Of a stretch of DNA of 38,429 nucleotides, positions 7,189 through 14,381 are shown piece by piece. This stretch comes from an uncultured Senegalimassilia sp. (lineage in GTDB: Bacteria > Actinomycetota > Coriobacteriia > Coriobacteriales > Eggerthellaceae). Location of the stretch: assembly GCA_934661765.1 (NCBI GenBank), contig CAKUJT010000010.1:1-38429 (forward strand), given 5' to 3'. The notes beneath the pieces are model-generated. The model was given only the letters and a program-made list of their open reading frames with translations. It was not told where the DNA came from and ran no database searches. Numbering within the stretch: position 1 is the first letter of the stretch; every line of letters starts with the position of its first letter. The position numbers and the translations under genes were made by a program.

Positions 7189-8004
7189 TTACTCCCCCTT
7201 CTTGGAAAACGCGGCCTCCACCTCAGGCAGCATGCGGCGACCCAGATCGGTCAGCTGCCACGAGCGGTCCTTCCAGCACAGCGCGTCGGTCTTCTCCAGC
7301 ATGTCGATGAAGTGCCCGCCGAAACGGCGCGGGCTCTGCACCACCTCGAACGCATCGACCAACTGCTCGATGTCGTCCTTCGAGCGCGGGCGCTCGTTCA
7401 CGAACCCCATCACGGCGCGGTATACCTCCAGGTACTTCACGTCGCGGTCGAACACCATGGTGCGGAAGGCGGAGCCGTCCGTCATCTGCCCGAACACCTC
7501 GCGACCCGCGTCGGTGGTGCGCCAGACGGGGTCGACGCGCTCCTTGATCTCCAGGTACTCCACGCCCTCGCCGGCGTCCTCGCGCTCCTCAGACGTCTCG
7601 GGCATCTCCAGCTCGAGCGCGCCGGCGCGTTCGAGCATACGGCACAGCGTGGTGGTGCCGTACACCGAGCGGTTGTCGGTCTGCAGCGCGTCTACCTTCT
7701 CCGTCAGCTCGCTGTTCAGGCATCCGCCGTCGCACCAGCCGAGAATGGACACCAGCACCGGGCGTCGGGCCGGGTTGTGATCGAATAGGGAAAGCACCGC
7801 CTCGACGGCGCCGCCCTGTCGCTCGGGGCTGTACACCGACTCGCGCCGCATGTCCTCGGGCATGTTGCGCATCGTGGGGTAGTCGATCGTGTCGAGCGGG
7901 TTGTCGTCGTCCATGTCCTCCTGGTCGATATCCAGGTCATCGACGGCCAGCGGGTCGAACTCCTCCTCTTCGTCCCACAAGCCGGCAATCTGGTCTTCAG
8001 CCAT
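7189..8004 (-). CDS. Unrecognised acidic protein with two winged-helix-like segments, partner of the TorD-like chaperone
   Basis: 271 residues. The first ~55 residues are very acidic (EEEEFDPLAVDDLDIDQEDMDDD). Residues ~65-165 and ~185-262 each read like a winged helix: helices, an ALELE or ALCWKDRSWQL wing and a downstream WRTTDAGREVF or LTDLGRRML helix. This layout suggests an adaptor or transcriptional regulator, but no family could be named. GGGGGA precedes ATG 8004. It is the first gene of a two-gene operon with the TorD-like chaperone, so it may control or assist maturation of a respiratory molybdoenzyme (inference from context). Two Cys occur as CDGGC (residues ~91-95). Confidence 0.7.
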   Translation of the reverse strand: MAEDQIAGLWDEEEEFDPLAVDDLDIDQEDMDDDNPLDTIDYPTMRNMPEDMRRESVYSPERQGGAVEAVLSLFDHNPARRPVLVSILGWCDGGCLNSELTEKVDALQTDNRSVYGTTTLCRMLERAGALELEMPETSEEREDAGEGVEYLEIKERVDPVWRTTDAGREVFGQMTDGSAFRTMVFDRDVKYLEVYRAVMGFVNERPRSKDDIEQLVDAFEVVQSPRRFGGHFIDMLEKTDALCWKDRSWQLTDLGRRMLPEVEAAFSKKGE

Positions 8005-8371
8005 CGTGAATCCCCCTGTTCTTCATGTCGAGCCTTACGCGCCGAGCGCCCAAGGCGGCCGCCCTTCTTGGAAGCAGCGGCCGAATGCCTGCGAACACCC
8101 AGGTCGCAGGCGCGTTTCCTCTTCGCTGCCGCCCATTATAGGAAGCGCGGGGAACGGGCCATCATCCCGCAAACCCTAAAATGGCGAAGTTGTCGCCGCT
8201 TCCGGGCCGCCCGGGGCGCCTGCGGCATCATACGCGTGGGCTGATTCCACGTTTTCCCAGGTCACAGGCTTGTGAATCAGTTGCTTGAGCGACCATGCCC
8301 CCGTATACTGCGAACCACGTTGCCGAAAGCGGGGCTTCCATTCCTCGACTCTTACGAGAAGGGAGGCTCAA
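8005..8371. other. 367-bp intergenic region between divergent genes
   Basis: It holds the promoters of the minus-strand wHTH-torD operon and of the plus-strand secreted protein gene. A short stem CGTGG/CCACG followed by TTTT (about 8236-8256) was noticed. No clear -35/-10 pair, tRNA or repeat was seen. Confidence 0.5.
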
Positions 8372-8833
8372 ATGGCAAACGTATCTTGGGGCAAGAAGCT
8401 TCTTGCCATCGCGGTCGCGTGCTGCGCGTGCGCGATGATCGCCGTGCCGGCCTATGCGTTCTACTACGTCCACAGCGATGAGGGCGTCCAAGTGGAAAGC
8501 AAGGGCGTGTACGAGGTCACGTGCGTGCTGGACGAAACCGCCCAGGGCGGCGCTGTTCGTAGCGAGCTGGTCATCGTTCCCGAGGGAAGCACGGTCAAGG
8601 ACCTGCTGAACGAGGACGTCATGTCCAGCGAGAACCAGAACGGCCTCGAGGCCATTCACAACTACGACGTCACCAGCCTGGCCGACTACCTGGCCGGCAA
8701 GCAGTACACGGCAACCGTGTACTCGGCCGAGAGCCAGAAGCCGGGCACGCAGACCACGCACGACGGTCAGGGCACCACGGGTGAGGACACCCAGCTCAAC
8801 CGTTTCGACAACGTGGTCATCAAGGTGGCCTAG
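8372..8833 (+). CDS. Small secreted protein of unknown function
   Basis: 153 residues from MANVSWGKK; AGAAGGGAGG 5 nt upstream decides this start over an upstream ATG at 8285. A classical Sec signal peptide is visible: KK, a hydrophobic core (LLAIAVACCACAMIAV) and a likely cleavage after AYA (residues ~26-29). The mature part begins YEVTCVLDETA and has a GSTVKDLLNE segment that recalls ubiquitin-like beta-grasp domains (DUF4430-like), but this resemblance is weak. No membrane anchor or sortase signal follows. Function is unknown; it probably acts outside the membrane. It is monocistronic, with its own terminator. Confidence 0.8.
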   Translation: MANVSWGKKLLAIAVACCACAMIAVPAYAFYYVHSDEGVQVESKGVYEVTCVLDETAQGGAVRSELVIVPEGSTVKDLLNEDVMSSENQNGLEAIHNYDVTSLADYLAGKQYTATVYSAESQKPGTQTTHDGQGTTGEDTQLNRFDNVVIKVA

Positions 8834-8898
8834 CGCCCGACGCGCATACGGGCCGGTCGGCCAGCCGGCCCGCGCGCCTTGCCACACGCTCCCTCAGC

Positions 8899-8922
8899 AT
8901 CATCCTCCTGGGATGATTTTTC
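8899..8922 (+). terminator. Terminator of the secreted protein gene
   Basis: ATCATCC, a 5-base loop, GGATGAT, then TTTTTCC. It lies about 65 bp past the stop codon. Confidence 0.65.
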
Positions 8923-8952
8923 CATTTCCGCTGGTCAAAAGCCTGACTTTGA

Positions 8953-8976
8953 CGGGGTGATGCCGAAATCACCCCG
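8953..8976. promoter_or_regulatory. Perfect 8-bp inverted repeat upstream of the LuxR gene
   Basis: CGGGGTGA and TCACCCCG separated by 8 bases, about 83-106 bp upstream of the LuxR start. There is no T-run after it, so an operator or RNA hairpin in the leader is more likely than a terminator. Confidence 0.5.
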
Positions 8977-9058
8977 CATCGCGCGCATCATCCCCCAATC
9001 GCCCGGTATCATAAGCACCGAAGAGGATGCACAACACAATACCGGGAGGGGTTTGCGT

Positions 9059-11050
9059 ATGGGGGTACGCGTTCCAAGGATCACGCTCAATGCCGACTTC
9101 GGCGACGAAAGCGCTTTCGGCGAGCTGAGCTTGCTGTCGGTCGGCTACGGCTTGCATCAGGCGTGGGTGTACGCCACCATGTTCGGCACCGCATCGGTGT
9201 TCGGGCCCATGCCCTGCTTCCAAGGGCTCTACGGCAGCAGCGTCACCTTGCCCTACCTCATCTCATCCATCGTCTACATATTCGCCATGCTGTTCATCGC
9301 AGCCACAGATCAACGTTTCCTGAGGCTGTACACGTCCCGCAAACTGCTCTGCGTCGGCGCTGCGCTTTCATGCGCGGGATCGCTGCTGCTTTTAGCGGTT
9401 CCCTTCTTCGGCATGCCCTTGGCGGAAACAACGTCCGGCATCATGACCGGCATCGGCTCGGCCATCCTCATCGTGTACTGGGGCACGGCGTTCGCCCGCA
9501 CCGACAGCGCCTCGATCGTGCTGAACACGGCCATCGCCATCTCCATCGCCATCGGCCTGTTCGCCACCGTGCTGCATTACGCGCCCTTCCCCGTGTCCGC
9601 ACTCGCGATCGCCTGCGTTCCGCTGCTTGAACTGGTCATCTTGCTGAAGAAAACGCCCCGACCCTTTCACGAGCGCGACGAAGTGCCCATCTTCAAACCG
9701 TTGCCCATCAATCGCGGCAAGTTCGTCGTGCGCTTCGGCGCCCCCGTGCTGGTGCTCGGCATCGCCCTGGGCATGTTGCGCTCGAACTCGCTGCAGAACC
9801 TTGTGATGAAGACCAGCGTTGGCGCCCAGCCGATGCTGCTGCTGGCAGCCGGCTGCGCCACCGTGCTGGTGCTCGTGACCATCATGGCGCTCGGCGGCAG
9901 CGATCGGTGGAGCCGGTTCTTCCAGCCCCTCGTGCCATTCATCGCCGTGACCGTGTTCCTCATGCCCCTCGCAGGTCCCGAAAACGCCTCGTTGACCAGC
10001 GTGATCATGCTCGTGGGCTTCCTATGCTTCGAGTCGCTCATGTGGATTTTCTTCGCCGACCTGTCGCAGCGCTTCCGCCTATCGCCCATCTTCGTGTTCG
10101 CCCTGGGCCGCTCCATCATGGCGTTCGCCATCATGTTCGGCACGCTCGTGCCCGTCGCCCTCGCGAACTACGCGCACCTGCTGCCGTTCGGAGAGCAGAC
10201 GCTCGTGATCTTGTTGCTGCTCGTCATCGTGTTCGCCTACGCGCTGCTGCCCCGCGAGCGCGAGATCGAGTCGATTATCATGCCATGCCCCCTGGTCAAA
10301 GCCGTTTCCGCCAGCTTCGAGCGCAAGAAGGAGTCCCAGCGCGCAGCCGGTTTGCGCAACTGCGGGGCCGCCACGAGGATGGACGCCTCCCTCGAGCAGG
10401 CCGTGGCCGAGAGCGCCGCGCAGCGGAAACAGGCGGCGGATGGTCTGACTGCGGAAGGCGAAGGGGCGACGCACGATCGCGCTGCCGAGGGCGAAACCGC
10501 CGCAGCGGCCGATGTTTCCTTGGCGGCCGGCGCCGCGACCGCCACCGCTTGCACGGCGGCCGAGTCCGACCCTTGCGAAAATCCTGCTGCCGCGGACCGC
10601 GATGCGCGCGCGGCCGGCGAGGACCCGACGGCCGCGGAGCCTGCCGGATACGCGAACGGTCCCAAAAACGCAGCGGTTGCACAGCCGCTCGACAACATGG
10701 ACGGAAACGATGGTGCGGCTCAGGCTTCGACCGCATGCGAACGCGATGCGGCCCAACCCGCGCCCGCGACGAACGCCGAAGCGCGCTTCGCAAAGCCCAG
10801 CGAGACGGCGCGCGGCGGCCGTTTCCGCGGCAAATGCGAAACGGTTGCCAACACGTTCCTCCTGTCGCGCCGCGAGGCCGAGATCCTGTTCTTCCTGGCC
10901 AAGGGCCATAACGCGGCTTACATTCAGGAAAAGCTCTACATCTCGGAGGGCACGGCCAAGACGCACATCCGCCACATCTACCGCAAGTGCGACGTCCACA
11001 GCCAGCAAGACCTCATGCGCATGGTAGAGGACGCGCAACCGACAGAATAA
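9059..11050 (+). CDS. Membrane-bound LuxR-type transcriptional regulator (about 12 TM helices plus C-terminal HTH)
   Basis: 663 residues from the ATG at 9059, chosen because GGGAGGGG lies 8 nt upstream; the frame is open further upstream. Residues ~20-425 form about 12 hydrophobic helices in the style of the MFS-like sensor part found in the large LuxR families of Coriobacteriia. Residues ~600-660 are a LuxR/GerE HTH: LSRREAEILFFLAKGHN, then YISEGTAKTHIRHIYRKCDVHSQQDLM. Between them is an Ala/Glu/Asp-rich, apparently disordered linker of ~160 residues (438-599), much longer than needed to join the two parts. The protein may sense a small molecule or membrane state and regulate nearby genes. 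No target gene is adjacent on the same strand, so the ligand and regulon are unknown. Confidence 0.88.
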   Translation: MGVRVPRITLNADFGDESAFGELSLLSVGYGLHQAWVYATMFGTASVFGPMPCFQGLYGSSVTLPYLISSIVYIFAMLFIAATDQRFLRLYTSRKLLCVGAALSCAGSLLLLAVPFFGMPLAETTSGIMTGIGSAILIVYWGTAFARTDSASIVLNTAIAISIAIGLFATVLHYAPFPVSALAIACVPLLELVILLKKTPRPFHERDEVPIFKPLPINRGKFVVRFGAPVLVLGIALGMLRSNSLQNLVMKTSVGAQPMLLLAAGCATVLVLVTIMALGGSDRWSRFFQPLVPFIAVTVFLMPLAGPENASLTSVIMLVGFLCFESLMWIFFADLSQRFRLSPIFVFALGRSIMAFAIMFGTLVPVALANYAHLLPFGEQTLVILLLLVIVFAYALLPREREIESIIMPCPLVKAVSASFERKKESQRAAGLRNCGAATRMDASLEQAVAESAAQRKQAADGLTAEGEGATHDRAAEGETAAAADVSLAAGAATATACTAAESDPCENPAAADRDARAAGEDPTAAEPAGYANGPKNAAVAQPLDNMDGNDGAAQASTACERDAAQPAPATNAEARFAKPSETARGGRFRGKCETVANTFLLSRREAEILFFLAKGHNAAYIQEKLYISEGTAKTHIRHIYRKCDVHSQQDLMRMVEDAQPTE

Positions 11051-11532
11051 CGGCGCGAAGGATGGCGCAGGGCAGGCTTGGCCGGGCGCAGACGGCGCCC
11101 ACCATCGCGCGCAGCTTGAAAAAGCAAGTTCTGGGCGGTTTCGGAGGCTGAAAACGCCTAAACGGAAAATCTGAGCATTCGTAACCTGGGGTTTTACCGG
11201 AAGAATGCGAAACAGTGCTCGGAAAACCGCCCAGAAGTCCAGAGATCATGGCGCGAAAAGCCCTGTTTTCCTGCAAAACAACCCAGAACCAGACCCCTGC
11301 GTGCGCGCAGGGGGGGCAAACACGAGAACGAGCGCCTGCGCCCGCACCGCTCCCGCGCTCTAGGCCCCCTCCCCCGCTTTCCTAACGCTTTACCTGGCGA
11401 TTCCCCGCTTACAATAAAATGACGATTGCATAAAGGACGCCATCTCGCCATTATGTTTGTGGCATGATGGACCATCGGTAAATTCGCGGCTTATCGCCGC
11501 CATGATATGGAACAGCGTTGCAAGGAGCGGTA
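11051..11532. other. 482-bp intergenic region with dispersed inverted repeats and the fhaA promoter region
   Basis: TTCTGGGCGGTTT (11129-11141) is repeated inverted at 11224-11236, and GTTCTGGG (11128-11135) returns inverted at 11282-11289. GCATTC and GAATGC also face each other between them. The last 150 bases contain an AT-rich stretch with TACAAT around 11409-11414, a possible -10 for the fha operon. No coding region was supported. Confidence 0.6.
11129..11236. repeat. 13-bp inverted repeats 82 bp apart
   Basis: Arms at 11129-11141 and 11224-11236 are exact complements. A smaller GCATTC/GAATGC pair nests inside. This could be a folded RNA or a short mobile remnant; no transposase is present. 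Confidence 0.55.
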
Positions 11533-12720
11533 ATGGGCATCTTCTCGAAGTTCGAAGGCAAAATGGAGGACACGTTCGAGGGCACGGCGGACAAGATGTT
11601 CGACGCCCCCATCTCCCCCGTTCAGATCGCCAAGAAAGCCGAAAAGCAGATGCGCCGTGAGAAGATGGTCGGCGCCGGCAAGCAGTACGCGCCCACGCTC
11701 TACACCGTGCTGGTCAACCCCGACGACGACCGCCGTCTGTTCGGCTACTACCCCACGCTCGCAGGTGAAACGGAAACCTACCTGGCGGCGAAGGCCTCCG
11801 AGCAGGGCCTGACCATGGACGGCCAGCCGCTCGTGCGCTTCATCGTCGACGAAGGCCTCAAGCACGGCAAGTTCGACGTCATCGCCGAAGCCGTCGCCGC
11901 ACCCATCATCTCCCAGCTGCGCAACGAGGAGATGCAGCGCTACGGCCTGGGCGGGGCGAACACCGGCTACGGCGCAGCCGCCGCATACCCTGCGCAGCAG
12001 TTCGGCCGCGCAGGCGCAGCCATGCCCGACCAGCGCTTCAACCAGTACGACCAATATGACCAGCACGATCAGCACGGTCAGTACGACCAATACGATCAGT
12101 ACGGCAACCAGGGCTATCAGCAGATGCCCGCCGGAAACGGCTGGGAGGCCCAGGGCTATCAGGCTCCCGCGCAGGAGCCTTGGGACCAGCCCGCTGCCGC
12201 CCCCGATTACGCTGCGGCGCAGCAGGCCGCGGCCGGTGCGGTCGATCAGTTCAACGCCTATGCCGCCGGCGCCGCCCCCGCGGCAGCCGCTGCCGGCTAC
12301 GCTGCAGGTCAGGTCGCCGCTGCCCCGCAGCCCCAGGCCATGCCGCAGCAGGCGGCACCCCAGCAGGCTGCCAACACCGTGATGTTCGCCGGCGCCGGCG
12401 TGCCCGGCCAGCAGCCCGCCCAGCCGCAGCAGGCCTCTCGTGCCCGCCTGATCGACACGGCCGCCAACCGCGCCATCGACCTGGCAAGCGCCCGCGTCAC
12501 GCTCGGCCGCGAGTCGCGCAACGACATCACCATCCCCGACATCAACGTGTCTCGCACCCACGCCGAGATTTCCCTGAGCCCGCAGGGCGCATGGGTCATC
12601 ACCGACCTGGGCTCCACCAACGGCACGTACGTCAACGGTCGCGCCGTCGCCAGCCAGCCGCTGAACGAGGGCGACCACATCGCCATGGGGTCCACGAACT
12701 TCGTCTTCACGTTGGCCTAA
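11533..12720 (+). CDS. fhaA: FhaA-like protein: DUF3662 domain, Gln-rich linker, FHA domain
   Basis: 395 residues from ATG 11533 with AAGGAGCGG upstream. Residues 1-~125 match the DUF3662/FhaA N-terminal domain (MGIFSKFEGKMEDTFEG..., LYTVLVNPDDDRR). A Gln/Ala/Tyr-rich linker (~140-300) contains tandem YDQ/HDQ units at about 12041-12105. Residues ~305-392 are an FHA phosphothreonine-binding domain with GRESRND, SRTHAEIS and NGTYVNG. In mycobacteria FhaA binds phosphorylated MviN and helps regulate peptidoglycan synthesis. It is the first gene of the fhaA-fhaB-pstP-rodA/pbpA-pknB operon, the normal actinobacterial order. Confidence 0.95.
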   Translation: MGIFSKFEGKMEDTFEGTADKMFDAPISPVQIAKKAEKQMRREKMVGAGKQYAPTLYTVLVNPDDDRRLFGYYPTLAGETETYLAAKASEQGLTMDGQPLVRFIVDEGLKHGKFDVIAEAVAAPIISQLRNEEMQRYGLGGANTGYGAAAAYPAQQFGRAGAAMPDQRFNQYDQYDQHDQHGQYDQYDQYGNQGYQQMPAGNGWEAQGYQAPAQEPWDQPAAAPDYAAAQQAAAGAVDQFNAYAAGAAPAAAAAGYAAGQVAAAPQPQAMPQQAAPQQAANTVMFAGAGVPGQQPAQPQQASRARLIDTAANRAIDLASARVTLGRESRNDITIPDINVSRTHAEISLSPQGAWVITDLGSTNGTYVNGRAVASQPLNEGDHIAMGSTNFVFTLA

Positions 12721-12741
12721 GCGAAAGCGAGAGGATTCCCC

Positions 12742-13155
12742 GTGATCGATTACGCGCTGCTTCTCATCCGCCTGCTGTTCGTCGCGCTGCTGTACCTGTT
12801 CCTGTTCGCCATCATGAAAACCGGCATCGGAGCGGTGCGCGGCCAGCGCAAACGCGAGCGCACGTGGAGCCTTTCGGTTGAAAAGGGCCCGAAGGAGCTG
12901 CGCGGCGTATCCATCGTGGTACGCGGCCCGGTCATCGTGGGCCGCAACCCCGGGGCCGACATCGTCATCGGCGCGGGCTACGTCTCCGGCAGGCACGCCC
13001 GCTTCAGCCTCATGGGGCAGAACCTGTTCGTGGAGGACCTGGGGTCCACCAACGGCACGGCCGTGAACGGCCAGTTCATCAACGAGCCCACCGCCTTGCG
13101 TAACGGGGACACCGTCAACGTGGGCGACGTGGCCATTCGCGTGAGGTTTGCATAA
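12742..13155 (+). CDS. fhaB: FhaB/FipA-like membrane-anchored FHA protein
   Basis: 137 residues, GTG start at 12742 with AGAGGA upstream. One N-terminal transmembrane helix (residues ~5-27) is followed by a basic stretch (RGQRKRER) and a single FHA domain: GRNPGADIVI, SGRHARFSL, and GSTNGTAVNG. FHA domains bind phosphothreonine, so it is a likely reader of PknB phosphorylation near the division or elongation machinery, as for FhaB (FipA) in mycobacteria. It starts 21 bp after fhaA, and its stop codon overlaps the pstP start (TAATG). Confidence 0.94.
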   Translation: MIDYALLLIRLLFVALLYLFLFAIMKTGIGAVRGQRKRERTWSLSVEKGPKELRGVSIVVRGPVIVGRNPGADIVIGAGYVSGRHARFSLMGQNLFVEDLGSTNGTAVNGQFINEPTALRNGDTVNVGDVAIRVRFA

Positions 13156-14375
13156 TGTCCCGTGATAAACGTTCCTACCGCTCCACCCAACGCACGCGCA
13201 GAGGCGCCGTCACCACGTTCGGAAGCCGAACCGACGTCGGCTGCGTGCGCGATCACAACGAAGACAGCCTGGTGGTGGCACCGCCGCTGTTCGCCGTCGC
13301 CGACGGCATGGGCGGCCACGCCGCAGGCGAGGTAGCCTCGGAGATAGCGGTGAACGTGCTGGCCGAACTGGCCCCGAAGGACCTCGACGGCGCTGCCCTT
13401 GAGCATGCCGTCGAAGAAGCGAACCACGAGATCATCCGCGCGGCGCGCGACGGGCGCGGCCGCGAGGGCATGGGCACCACCCTGACCGCCTGCATGCTGG
13501 AAAACGAGCGCCTCATCATCGCGCAGGTCGGCGACTCGCGCGCCTACCTGCTGCACCACGGCAAGCTGCAGCAGCTCACGCGCGACCACAGCCTTATGGC
13601 CGACATGATCGAGGCCGGCCAACTCACCCCCGAGGAAGCGCGCCATCATCCGCAGCGCTCCGTCATCACGCGCGCGCTCGGGTCCGACCCCAACACGCGC
13701 CCTGATATGTACGAGATCAACGTCGAAACGGGCGACCGCCTGCTCGTGTGCTCCGACGGCCTGTCGTCCATGATCGAGGACGAGCAGATCGAAGCCGTCA
13801 TGCGACGCGTACCCGACCCGCAACGCTGCGCATCGCAGCTGGTCAACGAGGCAATCGCCGCCGGCGGCCACGACAACGTCACCGTCATCGTCTCCAACGT
13901 CACCGGATTCGCCGAGAAGCGCCGCCGCAAGCTGGCGCGCAAGACGAAGTTCTCCGTGGCGCTGGTGCTCGTGCTGTTCCTGGCCATCCTGGGCGGCGGC
14001 GCGTGGGGCGTGCACACGTGGCTCCACACCACCGCGTACCTGGGCGAGGACAACGGCAAGGTTGCCGTCTACGAGGGCATCCCCGCCGATTTCCTGGGCA
14101 TGCACTTATATAAGCAACAAGAAGTCACCGACGTGAGCGTCGACAGCCTGCAACCTGGCACGGCATCGCGCCTGCAGGAGGGCATCCGCGTCGACAACAT
14201 GGACGCCGCGCATGACCTGGTGCAGCAATATCGCGACGAAGCGGCTCAACGCAGCAAGCCGGAAGGCTCCGAGCAGGCCGCATCCACGCAGGCAAGCGCC
14301 ACCGCGACCACCAACGACGCCGCAGCGAACGCGCCGGCGGTCGCTGCGCAAACCGCCACGGGAACGCAGAGGTAG
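13155..14375 (+). CDS. pstP: PP2C-family Ser/Thr phosphatase PstP
   Basis: 406 residues. The catalytic domain (1-250) has the PP2C metal motifs: RDHNEDS (D33, E36, D37), VADGMGGHA (D50, G51), VGDSRAYL, CSDGLSSM (D201) and GGHDNVTV (D240, N241). A transmembrane helix follows at ~267-288 after a basic stop (KRRRKLARK), then an extracytoplasmic segment and an Ala/Thr-rich tail. It dephosphorylates PknB and its substrates. Translation is coupled to fhaB through a 1-base overlap, and the next gene starts 6 bp downstream. Confidence 0.96.
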   Translation: MSRDKRSYRSTQRTRRGAVTTFGSRTDVGCVRDHNEDSLVVAPPLFAVADGMGGHAAGEVASEIAVNVLAELAPKDLDGAALEHAVEEANHEIIRAARDGRGREGMGTTLTACMLENERLIIAQVGDSRAYLLHHGKLQQLTRDHSLMADMIEAGQLTPEEARHHPQRSVITRALGSDPNTRPDMYEINVETGDRLLVCSDGLSSMIEDEQIEAVMRRVPDPQRCASQLVNEAIAAGGHDNVTVIVSNVTGFAEKRRRKLARKTKFSVALVLVLFLAILGGGAWGVHTWLHTTAYLGEDNGKVAVYEGIPADFLGMHLYKQQEVTDVSVDSLQPGTASRLQEGIRVDNMDAAHDLVQQYRDEAAQRSKPEGSEQAASTQASATATTNDAAANAPAVAAQTATGTQR

Positions 14376-14381
14376 CGCATC

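Noticed and set aside
8228..8887. Minus-strand 219-codon frame over the secreted-protein gene
   Set aside because: The plus-strand gene has a good Shine-Dalgarno, signal peptide and terminator; the minus frame has none of these.
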